The notes under the pieces were generated by a model. The model saw nothing but the letters and a program-made list of their open reading frames with translations, made no database searches and was not told where the DNA came from. A program made the position numbers and the translations under genes. A DNA stretch of 15,748 nt from an uncultured Desulfovibrio sp. Lineage in GTDB: Bacteria > Desulfobacterota > Desulfovibrionia > Desulfovibrionales > Desulfovibrionaceae. This document shows, piece by piece, positions 8,205 through 15,352 of this stretch. The stretch is from positions 1-15,748 of the forward strand of contig URHE01000042.1 in NCBI GenBank assembly GCA_900547595.1, written 5' to 3'. The first letter of the stretch is position 1, and every line of letters starts with the position of its first letter.

Positions 8205-8951
8205 GAGACATTCACCTTATCAATGATAAGAGTTCTTCAATACTCCCATTGACGCGAAACCTTTGAAATAACGCCATAGTTTTATTCAGCATATCCAAAG
8301 AACGAGAAACAATTTGAGTTCGACGTCTGAATCTTCCAAGCCAGCGACGTTGTAACGGCATTATTTTGTTCTATTTTGTAAGCGTTCTGTTTTCCCTGAC
8401 GCAAGCGCTGACTTCCCACCACGTCAGCGTAACACACATGAAATCAGAATATATTCTTTTCGCCCGCCACAAATTAAGTCTATCCAAAAATTTTGTTAAG
8501 GTTTGGGGACTGCGATCACCACATTCCCAACCGATAAGTTTTCGAGTATTATGATCAATAGCTTTCCATATCCAGAGGTAATCTTTTTTTATTAATATAT
8601 GAAACCATTTCATCAATTTCTATTTCTTCGATATTTGATTGGATGTCATCATTAATAAATTTTTCATGAAACATTTTTATCCATCGCATGCCACTTTGGC
8701 CGCTGACTCCGACAATTTTTCAAATCATATTCATGGATAATCCTGAAAGGTACAAGATTAGAGCAAGAATTTTATCCCTCATTGGTGTTCCGTGAGGTGT
8801 TTCCCGTGTAAACTGAAAACCACAATGTTTGCATTTGTAGCACTGAGTTCCAGACATGAACCCATTTTTAACAAACACCTCGGAACCACATTTACGATAG
8901 TGCGAAGATAGCATAAAATCAAATTTTTGTCATTGAAAAAGTTTATGTCTC
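8205..8951 (-). mobile_element. Decayed IS1-family insertion sequence with terminal inverted repeats
   Basis: The ends are imperfect 22-bp inverted repeats at 8205-8226 and 8930-8951. Both begin GAGACAT at the outer side and end TCAATGA at the inner side, matching at 17 of 22 positions. The 747-bp length fits IS1-type elements (about 740-1200 bp). One broken transposase gene fills it. The transposase stop lies inside the inverted repeat, as is usual. I could not find a convincing target-site duplication. The element is AT-rich against its surroundings and inserted just upstream of the tRNA-Lys promoter. Confidence 0.75.
8212..8914 (-). pseudogene. IS1-family transposase, broken by a stop and frameshifts
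   Basis: Read through its lesions, the product begins with a zinc-ribbon segment (KCGSEVFVKNGFMSG then CYKCKHCGFQF, one cysteine of the first pair missing) and the helix-turn-helix SGLSMNMI. After an in-frame TGA at about 8719-8721 it continues KIVGVSGQSGMRWIKMFHEK. The DDE domain starts EIEIDEMVSYINKKDYLWIW. A change of frame falls in a run of seven A near 8584-8590. After IYSD the frame shifts again to YADVVGSQRLRQGKQ and IEQNNA, then back to RRWLGRFRRRTQIVSRSL and ALFQRFRVNGSIEELLSLIR. The IE[QR]NN and HWLxRFRRRT-like blocks are IS1-family marks. At least four lesions make it inactive. The two short open frames at 8371-8616 and 8720-8914 are fragments of it, not separate genes. Confidence 0.85.
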
Positions 8952-8963
8952 ATGCCGGAATAT

Positions 8964-9020
8964 GCGCGGGCATGTGCGCCCGCATCCGCCGGAGCATGTG
9001 CGCACTTTCATTGCGAAAAC
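8964..9020. repeat. 57-bp two-hairpin dispersed repeat, copy A (downstream of gltX)
   Basis: It matches 12086-12142 at 47 of 57 positions without gaps. Two potential hairpins are visible: GCGGGC/GCCCGC around a 6-base loop (8966-8983), and CGCA/TGCG around a 7-base loop (9001-9015). It lies 46 bases after the gltX stop and 12 bases beyond the insertion sequence end. Confidence 0.7.
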
Positions 9021-9066
9021 ACTCTGGGTGGCGCCCCCGGGCGACGGGCACGCCCCCCGGAGCGGG

Positions 9067-10494
9067 TCATTCCTTCGTTTCCGCCGCCGCATACTCCCGC
9101 GCGCGGGCCAGCCGCGCCAGCGTCTCGGCGCGGCCCAGAAAGGCCATGATCTCACTGAGGTGCGAACCGCCCATGAAGCCCATGAGCGCCGTGCGCAACG
9201 GCGGCGCCACTTCCTTGAACTTCAGGCCGTTGTCCGCCACATAGGCGTTGAGCGCGGCCTCGACGGACGGCGCGTCAAACGGCTCCACGGCGGCAAAAAC
9301 AGCCGCCAGCGCCGCCAGATGGGCCTTGCCCGCCGCGCTGAAGTGCTTGTCGGCATCCTTTGCCGCATACTCCAGTTCGGCCGCGCCCACCAGAAGCGGG
9401 CGGAAACTTTCCGCCAGGGCCGCCAGATTGCTCGCCCGCTCGCGGAACATGACGCACAGCGGCTCCAGCCGGGCATAGGGATCGTCGCCCAGGCGCTCCC
9501 ACAACCCGGCCGCCCTGGCGAACGGCTCCACCAGCTCCACCAGCTGGTTCAACGGCAGTTCGCGCATGAAGCGCGCGTTGCACCATTCCAGCTTGGCCGG
9601 GTCAAAGGCGGCGGCCGCCGGATTGAGGTTTTTGCCGTCAAAGAAGCGCACCAGCTCCTCCATGCTGAAGAGTTCCTGATCGCCGTGGGACCAGCCAAGC
9701 CGCGCGAGATAGCTCACCAGCGCCTGGGGCAGGAGGCCGTCGCGCTGATATTCCACCACGGCGCGCGCGCCGTGCCGCTTGGAAAGCTTCTGCCGGTCCG
9801 GCCCGAGGATCATGGGCACATGCCCGAAGCGCGGCACGGGGAGGCCCAGCGCCTCGTAGATAAGGATCTGGCGCGGCGTGTTGGAGACGTGGTCGTCGCC
9901 GCGGATGACGTGGGTCACGCCCATTTCGTGATCGTCCACCACCACGGCCATGTTGTAGGTGGGCATGCCGTCCGCGCGGCGCAGCACCATGTCGTCAAGC
10001 TCGCCGGCATCCACGGCGATGCGGCCCTTGACCATGTCGTCAAAAACGATCTTGCCCGTATGCGGCGCCTTGAGGCGCACGCAGCGTCCCTCGCCCGGTC
10101 CCAGGCCCAGTTCGCGGCAATGGCCGTCATACCGGGGCTTGCGGCCTTCGCTGCGCGCGCGCTCGCGCATGGCCTCCACCTCTTCCGGCGTGCAGGAGCA
10201 CCAGTAGGCATGCCCGCTTGCCAGCAACCTGTCCACATAGCTGTTGTACAGCTCGGTGCGCTGCGTCTGGTAGGTGAGCCCGTCATCCCAGTCAAGCCCG
10301 AGCCAGCGCATGGACGCGAGGATGGAGTCCGTATATTCCTGCCGGGAACGCAGCAGGTCCGTATCCTCGATGCGGAGGTGAAAACGGCCACCGTAGTGCC
10401 GGGCGAGCAGCCAGGAAAAAATGGCGGTGCGCGCGCCGCCGATATGCAGATGCCCGGTGGGGCTGGGCGCGAAACGGGTAACAACGTCTGCCAT
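9067..10494 (-). CDS. gltX: Glutamyl-tRNA synthetase
   Basis: The 475-residue length is normal for bacterial GluRS. It charges tRNA-Glu with glutamate using ATP. The class I signatures are present: PSPTGHLHIGGART with the HIGH-type HLHIGG at residues 15-20, and KLSKR (KMSKS-type) at 236-240. C99, C101, H125 and C126 in WCSCT and YDGHC lie where some GluRS bind zinc. The start MADVVTRF has AGGGAG 6-7 bases upstream; the 61-codon upstream extension lacks family similarity and would overlap the TPR gene. It follows the TPR gene by 76 bases. Whether it is discriminating or also charges tRNA-Gln cannot be told from what I can see. Confidence 0.96.
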   Translation of the reverse strand: MADVVTRFAPSPTGHLHIGGARTAIFSWLLARHYGGRFHLRIEDTDLLRSRQEYTDSILASMRWLGLDWDDGLTYQTQRTELYNSYVDRLLASGHAYWCSCTPEEVEAMRERARSEGRKPRYDGHCRELGLGPGEGRCVRLKAPHTGKIVFDDMVKGRIAVDAGELDDMVLRRADGMPTYNMAVVVDDHEMGVTHVIRGDDHVSNTPRQILIYEALGLPVPRFGHVPMILGPDRQKLSKRHGARAVVEYQRDGLLPQALVSYLARLGWSHGDQELFSMEELVRFFDGKNLNPAAAAFDPAKLEWCNARFMRELPLNQLVELVEPFARAAGLWERLGDDPYARLEPLCVMFRERASNLAALAESFRPLLVGAAELEYAAKDADKHFSAAGKAHLAALAAVFAAVEPFDAPSVEAALNAYVADNGLKFKEVAPPLRTALMGFMGGSHLSEIMAFLGRAETLARLARAREYAAAETKE

Positions 10495-10537
10495 GTGATC
10501 TCCCTTGACGCATGGGGGCCTGACCCCGTGCGCGCTT

Positions 10538-10563
10538 AAAAAACAGGCATGCCCGGCGCATGC
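10538..10563 (-). terminator. Possible intrinsic terminator after the TPR-receiver gene
   Basis: On the minus strand GCATGC-GCCGG-GCATGC forms a 6-bp stem and is followed by CTGTTTTTT. It begins 8 bases after the TPR gene stop and ends about 44 bases before the gltX start, leaving little room for a separate gltX promoter. It may therefore be leaky. Confidence 0.45.
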
Positions 10564-10570
10564 GCCCTTG

Positions 10571-12004
10571 TCAGCACTCTTCGCTTCCGGCGCGCGCCAG
10601 CAAATCCCGGACCTCGGCGTTGTCCGGCTCCAGCTCCCGGGCCGTGCGCAGGAGCGGCAGCGCGTGCATGCGGTCATTGGTCGCCAGGAACACGGTGGCG
10701 AGGTTGATGGCGATGCGCACCGAGGTGCGCGGCAGGTCGGGATTCAGCGCCAGAGCCTTGAGGCAGGCCCCCCGGGCCGCCTCGGCCTCCTTGCCTTCCA
10801 GCCAGGCCATGCCGAGATTGTAGTACAGGCCCTCGTCGTTGGGCGCAATGGCGAGCGCCTTCTGGTACTCCTCGGTGGCATCGCGCCAGCGCCCGGCGCG
10901 CCGCAGGAGCAGGCCAAGCCGGTTGAAGGCCGCCAGGTCTTCCGGGCCCCAGAAGTCCCTGCGCGCATCCAGCGCCCGGCGCAGAAAGCCGGCGGCGGTT
11001 TCCGGGTCGGATTCGGCGTACAGTTCGGCCACGCGGGAGGCAACGCCCGCCGTGCCCTCTTTTGCCTTCCGGGTGGAAAGCCTGACCGCTTCACCGAATA
11101 CCTTGCGCGCCTTGTCCGTCTGATTGAGCCGGAGATTGAGCTCGCCGATGCGCAACTTGCGCTCCAGGTCCAGCGGAGAAATGCCGTCCATCCGTTCCAG
11201 ACATTCAAGTTCCCGCGCGGTGTCGCCCTTTTCGGCGTGCAGGGCGGCGAGATTGCGCAGGGGATCGAGGAACATGGGCGAGACGCCGGCGGCCTTGGTG
11301 TAGGCATCAGCGGCCTTGTCGAACTCTCCCATGGCCTTGAAAATGTCGCCCATGAGCAGCAGGACGGCGGCGGCGTTGCTCTTCTGCTCCAGGGCCTGCA
11401 TGCAGACCTGGAGCGCGCGCAGATTCTCGCCCTGCCCCAGCAGGGAACGCGCCCAGTCAAGCGAACGCTCCACCTGGCCCTGCGGCCTGACGGTCAGGGC
11501 CATGCGCTCCAGCAGGGCCGCGCCATCCACGGGCTTGATGATGCAGCCGTCCACGCCGCTCTCGTGCAGCAGGACGATGCGCTGGCGCTCACTTTCGCGG
11601 CCGAGCATGAGCACCTTGAGCTCAGGGTAGCCGTTCTTGAGCAGCCGCACGGCAAAGGTGAGGTCGCGGCCCTTGATCTCCCGCTCCACAAGGAACAGGG
11701 GGGCCTGCCCGGCGTCCACGCCCTGCCGGGCGAGGCGCACGAGCATCTCGGCCCCGGAGGTCGTCACGAGGCAGGAGGCGGGCATCTTGAGTTCCTCGCG
11801 GATGATGCCGCGCAAGGCGCCGATGAACGTTTCGTCATCGGAAACGCAGATGATGCGGCCGCCGTCGCGCAGATAGCCGATGACGGCTTCCTCATATCCC
11901 TTGCGCTGGCGGGCGCCGTCCACCTTGGCGTCGGCAAGGCTCCTGTCGGCGCGGCGCATCTGGATGCGCCGGGCAAGACCACTTTTTTCCGCGTCCCCGT
12001 TCAT
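10571..12004 (-). CDS. Pseudo-receiver and tetratricopeptide repeat (TPR) protein
   Basis: The 477-residue cytoplasmic protein has a charged N-terminal tail, a response-regulator-like receiver domain (about 50-172) and a long helical region (about 180-477). The helical region contains TPR motifs, for example LMGDIFKAMGEFDKAADAYT, NLGMAWLEGKEAEAARGACL and LATVFLATNDRMHALPLL. In the receiver the acidic pair D56/D57 and lysine K157 (IIKP) are kept. The phospho-acceptor position is Glu107 (FLVE) and the switch Thr/Ser is Gly135 (LMLG), so ordinary phosphorylation looks impossible. It is probably a protein-interaction scaffold, with the receiver locked or sensing something else. The start has GGGGGA 6 bases upstream. 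No DNA-binding domain is visible. It lies between the dehydrogenase and gltX; its cellular role is unknown. Confidence 0.85.
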   Translation of the reverse strand: MNGDAEKSGLARRIQMRRADRSLADAKVDGARQRKGYEEAVIGYLRDGGRIICVSDDETFIGALRGIIREELKMPASCLVTTSGAEMLVRLARQGVDAGQAPLFLVEREIKGRDLTFAVRLLKNGYPELKVLMLGRESERQRIVLLHESGVDGCIIKPVDGAALLERMALTVRPQGQVERSLDWARSLLGQGENLRALQVCMQALEQKSNAAAVLLLMGDIFKAMGEFDKAADAYTKAAGVSPMFLDPLRNLAALHAEKGDTARELECLERMDGISPLDLERKLRIGELNLRLNQTDKARKVFGEAVRLSTRKAKEGTAGVASRVAELYAESDPETAAGFLRRALDARRDFWGPEDLAAFNRLGLLLRRAGRWRDATEEYQKALAIAPNDEGLYYNLGMAWLEGKEAEAARGACLKALALNPDLPRTSVRIAINLATVFLATNDRMHALPLLRTARELEPDNAEVRDLLARAGSEEC

Positions 12005-12085
12005 GCCGTCCCCCTGCTGCCATCAGCGCGGCACGCCGCCGCGCACCGCCGCCACGATAGTCAAAACCGCCGGCAACGTCCAGCG

Positions 12086-12142
12086 GCGCGGGCGTCCGCG
12101 CCCGGAGCCGCCGGAGCGTTTCCGCACTTCCATTGCGCAAAC
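12086..12142. repeat. 57-bp two-hairpin dispersed repeat, copy B (downstream of the dehydrogenase)
   Basis: This is the partner of 8964-9020 with 47 of 57 identical positions. Hairpin 1 (12117-12143) has stems CGTTT/AAACG and CGCA/TGCG separated by one mismatch around a 7-base loop. Hairpin 2 (12090-12103) is GGGCG/CGCCC around TCCG. Hairpin 1 starts 2 bases after the dehydrogenase stop codon. Confidence 0.7.
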
Positions 12143-12145
12143 GGT

Positions 12146-13108
12146 CTATGCCCCGTTGACCACGTTGACGGGCTGCCCGGCCTGCCAGCGCCGGATATTC
12201 TCCGCGGCAAGGTCGATGATGTTCTGCCGCGCCCGCACCGTGGCCCAGGCCATATGCGGCGTGATGAGCACATTGGGCGCGCGGAGCAGCGGATTGTCCG
12301 GGCGGGGCGGCTCCGTGGAAAGCACATCCGTGCCGAGCCCGCCGAGGCGGCCGCTTCTGAGCGCCGCCGCCACCGCCGCTTCGTCCACCAGGGCGCCGCG
12401 CGCCGTATTCAGCAGCAGGGCGCCCGGAACCATGCGCGCAAGCCGTTCGGCATTGATGAGGGCCTTCGTCTCCGGCGTGAGCGGACAGTGCAGCGAAATC
12501 ACATCGGACTCGGCCAGCACCCGCTCCAGCGGCGCGAAGGCAAACGGCTCCCAGGGCGGAGGGTCGCGCGGCGTCCTCTGGCAGGCCAGGACCCGCATGC
12601 CGAACGCATGGGCCAGCCCGCCCACACACCTGCCGATGGCGCCGAAACCGATGATGCCCATGGTCATGCCCGTGAGGCAGATGGGCGTCCGCTGCCAGTA
12701 GCACCAGCGCCGCGCCCGCTCCCAGTCGCCGTCGAGAACGCTGCCGGTGTGCTCCTGGGTGTGATGGCAGAGTTCGAGCAGAAGCGCCATGGCATGCTGG
12801 GCCACATCGTCCACGCCGTAGGCCGTCACGTTGCAGACGGGCACGCCGCGTTCGGCAAAGGCGTCCACATCCACATTGTCATAGCCTGTGGCGAGCAGGG
12901 CCACCAGCCGCGCGGAGTGGAAATGCCCCATATCCGCGCGCCTCAGCTCGGTCTTGTTGGTGAGGAGGATGTCCGCCCCGCGCGCACGCTCCGGCAGTTC
13001 CTCCGGGGAGGTCTCCGGGTGGACGGTCAGCTCACCCAGGGCCGCAAGGGGGCCCCAGTCCACATCTCCCGGATTGAGGACGGCACCGTCGAGCACAACG
13101 ATCTTCAT
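12146..13108 (-). CDS. D-2-hydroxyacid dehydrogenase, glycerate dehydrogenase type
   Basis: The 320-residue protein opens MKIVVLDGAVLNPGDVDWGP, typical of glycerate (hydroxypyruvate) dehydrogenases. The NAD-binding loop is GFGAIG at 154-159. The catalytic triad of the family is visible: R237 in NTARGALVDE, E266 in LSTEPP and H285 in ITPHMAWAT. It reduces a 2-oxoacid such as hydroxypyruvate to the D-hydroxyacid, or the reverse, in the cytoplasm. The start with GGGGGA 6 bases upstream is preferred over an ATG 30 codons earlier that adds non-family sequence. A weak promoter candidate (TTGCGC, then TATGCA with an extended TG) lies about 60 bases upstream, after the pal terminator. The exact substrate cannot be read from sequence. 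Confidence 0.9.
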   Translation of the reverse strand: MKIVVLDGAVLNPGDVDWGPLAALGELTVHPETSPEELPERARGADILLTNKTELRRADMGHFHSARLVALLATGYDNVDVDAFAERGVPVCNVTAYGVDDVAQHAMALLLELCHHTQEHTGSVLDGDWERARRWCYWQRTPICLTGMTMGIIGFGAIGRCVGGLAHAFGMRVLACQRTPRDPPPWEPFAFAPLERVLAESDVISLHCPLTPETKALINAERLARMVPGALLLNTARGALVDEAAVAAALRSGRLGGLGTDVLSTEPPRPDNPLLRAPNVLITPHMAWATVRARQNIIDLAAENIRRWQAGQPVNVVNGA

Positions 13109-13266
13109 GGGGTCCCCCGGCATCAGGCCCGGTTGCTTGTGCGCACGCGCCCCGCGGGCGTCAGCGCCTGCATACCAGCTTTCCGGCGCAAAGCGCAAGG
13201 GATGCGCGCCCGGAAGAGCCGGACCCCATGTGGCCGCGCCCCGCGCGGGCGCGCCGAAAACGCAAA

Positions 13267-13290
13267 GGGGCCGCCCCTAAGGGCGGCCCC
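13267..13290 (-). terminator. Intrinsic terminator after pal
   Basis: GGGGCCGCCC and GGGCGGCCCC form a perfect 10-bp GC stem with a 4-base loop, 22 bases after the pal stop. It is followed on the minus strand by TTTGCGTTTT. It ends the tol-pal transcript and separates it from the dehydrogenase. Confidence 0.85.
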
Positions 13291-13312
13291 ATATTCCGCA
13301 AAAAAACCGGGA

Positions 13313-13780
13313 CTAGTGGGCGATGACGCGGAAGTCGTCGCGGCGGTTCTTGGCCCACACGGCCTCGCCGGTGCCCTGCACAGCCGGGTTTTCCTTGCCG
13401 TAGCTGATCATCTCGAGCTGGCTCGGGTTGACGCCGTTCTGCACGAGGTACTCATAGGCGGCACGGGCGCGGCGCTCGCCAAGGGCGAGGTTGTATTCCT
13501 GGGTGCCGCGGTCGTCGCAGTTGCCTTCGATGCGCACGCGGATGGTCGGGAACTGCTTCAGGATCTCGGCTTCCTTCTTCAGGACCGCGTCGTACTGGTT
13601 TTCAATGTTATACTTGTTGAAGGCGAAGTACACGCGCGAGTCGGAAATCTGCTGGACGGCGGCGCGCATTTCGGGGCTCATGCCGTCATCGTAGCCGGGC
13701 TCGGTGGTGGTTTTCTTCGCGCAGCCGAAGCCGGCGGCCAGGGCCATGACCAGAGTAAGAACGAGAGCGTAGCGTTTCAT
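13313..13780 (-). CDS. pal: Peptidoglycan-associated lipoprotein Pal
   Basis: The 155-residue precursor has a lipoprotein signal MKRYALVLTLVMALAAGFGC, with Cys20 as the lipidation site. The -3 residue is Gly rather than the usual Leu, so the lipobox is atypical. After a short linker comes an OmpA-like peptidoglycan-binding domain (about 48-153) with VYFAFNKYNIE, RIEGNCDDRGTQEYN and LGERRARAAYEYLV. Compared with common Pal sequences, the aspartate in YFDFD is Ala and the EGHCDERGT histidine is Asn. It anchors the outer membrane to peptidoglycan and works with TolB. AGGAGG lies 9 bases before the chosen ATG. It follows tolB by 172 bases with its own likely promoter, so it may be made in excess of the other Tol proteins. 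Confidence 0.94.
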   Translation of the reverse strand: MKRYALVLTLVMALAAGFGCAKKTTTEPGYDDGMSPEMRAAVQQISDSRVYFAFNKYNIENQYDAVLKKEAEILKQFPTIRVRIEGNCDDRGTQEYNLALGERRARAAYEYLVQNGVNPSQLEMISYGKENPAVQGTGEAVWAKNRRDDFRVIAH

Positions 13781-13837
13781 GTTGTGTGTCCTCCTGAACA
13801 GCTGCTCCAAACAAAAAAACCTTTCCTTTCGGCACAA

Positions 13838-13859
13838 TGCGCCGCTCCCATGCGGCGCA
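13838..13859 (-). promoter_or_regulatory. Hairpin at the 5' end of the pal mRNA
   Basis: Minus strand TGCGCCGC and GCGGCGCA form an 8-bp stem around ATGGGA. Its first base falls almost exactly at the transcription start predicted from the pal promoter, so the mRNA would begin with a hairpin. Such ends are known to protect mRNAs such as E. coli ompA. There is no adjoining U-run, so termination is unlikely. Confidence 0.45.
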
Positions 13860-13864
13860 GACAG

Positions 13865-13892
13865 ATGGTATCCGGCCTTCTAGTTTTGTCAA
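13865..13892 (-). promoter_or_regulatory. Sigma-70 promoter upstream of pal
   Basis: On the minus strand a perfect -35 TTGACA (13887-13892), a 16-base spacer and -10 TACCAT (13865-13870) lie between tolB and pal. Predicted start is near 13858, giving a leader of about 78 bases. Confidence 0.6.
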
Positions 13893-13893
13893 G

Positions 13894-13937
13894 GCGCGAG
13901 GCGGGGTTTCGTAAAAGTATTTTTACCCGCCCCGCGC
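13894..13937 (-). other. Long inverted repeat between tolB and pal
   Basis: 12-bp arms (13894-13905 and 13926-13937, one G-U pair as RNA) enclose a second inverted repeat, GTAAAA/TTTTAC, around GTAT. It starts about 15 bases after the tolB stop and ends one base before the pal -35 box. No U-run follows on the minus strand. It may stop or trim the upstream transcript, or protect its 3' end. Confidence 0.5.
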
Positions 13938-13952
13938 GAGACCGGTCACGCG

Positions 13953-15293
13953 CTACTTCTGCTGCACCGGCATGCCCCAGCGCGGGAAGAACGCCTGGCC
14001 GTCGCCGGTGGGCACCTGCTTGGCGTCGCCGCCATGACGGGTGGTCAGATAGATATGCCTGCCCCCGCCCCGGGTGGAACTGAAGGCGATGAAATAGCTG
14101 TCCGCGCAGAACGAGGGTTGCTCATCGCTGCCCGGACCGAAGGTGATCTGCCGTTCCATGCCGGTGACAAGGTCCTGCACGAAGATGCGCTGGCCATATT
14201 CCGTCATGCGGCTGTAGACCACCAGGGTCCCGTCCGGCGAAAGATTGGCTTCGGTATTGTAGGTGCCATTCTTGCTCACGCGCGTGACGCTGCCGCTGCC
14301 CAGGTCCTTGAGGAATATCTGCGGGCCGCCGAGCCGCGACGAGGTGAAGGCCATGCGCGTGCCGGTCTTGTCGAAGGTGGGCGACACGTTGATGGAATTG
14401 TGCTCCTCAAGGATGCGTTCCTTCTGGAAGACATGGTTGAGGAGATAGATGACCGGATATTTGCCCCGGGAGAGCGCCACGGCCACCTTGTTGTCAGGCA
14501 TGAAGGCCGGCCCGATGACCACGTTGCCGGGGAAGCGGATGCGCTGCACCTTGCCCGTGCTGCGGTCCCACACGCCGAGCGCGTGCGACTTGGGATCGAT
14601 ATGGCTGAAAACCACAAAACGCCCGTCGGGCGACCACGCGGGCGAAAGCGCCTCGCCGGGCATATTGGTGATGCGCCGCAGGTCGCGTCCGGTGGGCTTG
14701 ACCAGCCAGACATTGGCGTTCATCTTGCCGCTCTTCTTCACAAAGGCCAGGGTGGAGCGGAAAAAGTCGCCGTTGCCGGTGAGGGCCTCCAGCAGGTCCG
14801 CGCAGAAGCGGTCGGCCACTTCGGGCAGGTCCTTGCTGTTGACCTTGGTGTACTCCTTGCCGAAGAGGCGACCGCCGGTATTGGTTTCAAACGCGCGGAT
14901 CTGCACGGGTTTGGTGCCGCTGTCGCCGTTGGGCCAGTAGGTCGTGACCACGATGTCCGACCCGGCAAGCTGGAAGCGCCTGAAATCGAGCGCCGGAGGC
15001 TCCCAGCCGTTGAGCACGATGCCCCCGAGCACCGCCCGCGGCTCGGTCAGACGGGCGAACGGCAGAAAGCTGAGGTTCTGTTCCACCAGTTTCTGGAGTT
15101 CGGCCCCCATGCCCGTGGCCTGACGCTCCGGCCCGGTGAGCGGGGCGGCCAGGGCCAGATTGACGATGTTCTGGCCCGGATTCATGATGTCCACACGCAT
15201 GGCGGCGCGGGCCTCGCCGGGCCGCAGGCCCGGCAGAAACGCGGCCAGCAGCGCGAACGCCGTCACGGCCAGAAGAAGAGAAAGTTTTTTCAT
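13953..15293 (-). CDS. tolB: Tol-Pal system beta-propeller protein TolB
   Basis: The 446-residue precursor has a Sec signal (MKKLSLLLAVTAFALLAAFL, likely cut after EARA near residue 30), an N-terminal alpha/beta domain (about 32-170) and a C-terminal six-bladed propeller built from WD40-like repeats: LSPAWSPDGRFVVFS, NVSPTFDKTGTRMAFTSSR, EANLSPDGTLVVYSR and EQPSFCADSYFIAFSSTR. It acts in the periplasm, binding Pal and the TolQRA complex during outer-membrane constriction at division. The MKK start is preferred for its signal peptide; an ATG five codons upstream (15306-15308), with GGAAG 5 bases before it, is equally possible. It follows the tolA-like gene by 59 bases, a gap holding a 7-bp hairpin (15329-15348). 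Confidence 0.94.
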   Translation of the reverse strand: MKKLSLLLAVTAFALLAAFLPGLRPGEARAAMRVDIMNPGQNIVNLALAAPLTGPERQATGMGAELQKLVEQNLSFLPFARLTEPRAVLGGIVLNGWEPPALDFRRFQLAGSDIVVTTYWPNGDSGTKPVQIRAFETNTGGRLFGKEYTKVNSKDLPEVADRFCADLLEALTGNGDFFRSTLAFVKKSGKMNANVWLVKPTGRDLRRITNMPGEALSPAWSPDGRFVVFSHIDPKSHALGVWDRSTGKVQRIRFPGNVVIGPAFMPDNKVAVALSRGKYPVIYLLNHVFQKERILEEHNSINVSPTFDKTGTRMAFTSSRLGGPQIFLKDLGSGSVTRVSKNGTYNTEANLSPDGTLVVYSRMTEYGQRIFVQDLVTGMERQITFGPGSDEQPSFCADSYFIAFSSTRGGGRHIYLTTRHGGDAKQVPTGDGQAFFPRWGMPVQQK

Positions 15294-15352
15294 GGCACGT
15301 TCTTCCATTGCAACTTCCGGCGGGGGATGCCGCGCGCACCCGCGCGGCGCCG

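Noticed and set aside
8584..8590. Run of seven A in the transposase, possible programmed frameshift as in IS1
   Set aside because: The two coding frames need a +1 shift here, whereas IS1 uses -1 slippage, and the gene also has an in-frame TGA and further frame changes. Decay is the simpler reading.
8192..8965. Target-site duplication flanking the insertion sequence
   Set aside because: The flanks contain vaguely similar ATG and GCC words but no equal-length direct repeat abutting both inverted repeats.
9021..9066. Intrinsic terminator for gltX
   Set aside because: Only a 5-bp stem in G/C-rich sequence without a U-run could be drawn; not convincing.
10505..14083. Very long open frame on the plus strand (1192 codons), and similar ones at 1291-3606 and 3372-5105
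   Set aside because: They lie antisense to well-identified genes in GC-rich DNA, where the complementary frame lacks stops. The translations are Arg/His/Gly-rich and resemble no family.
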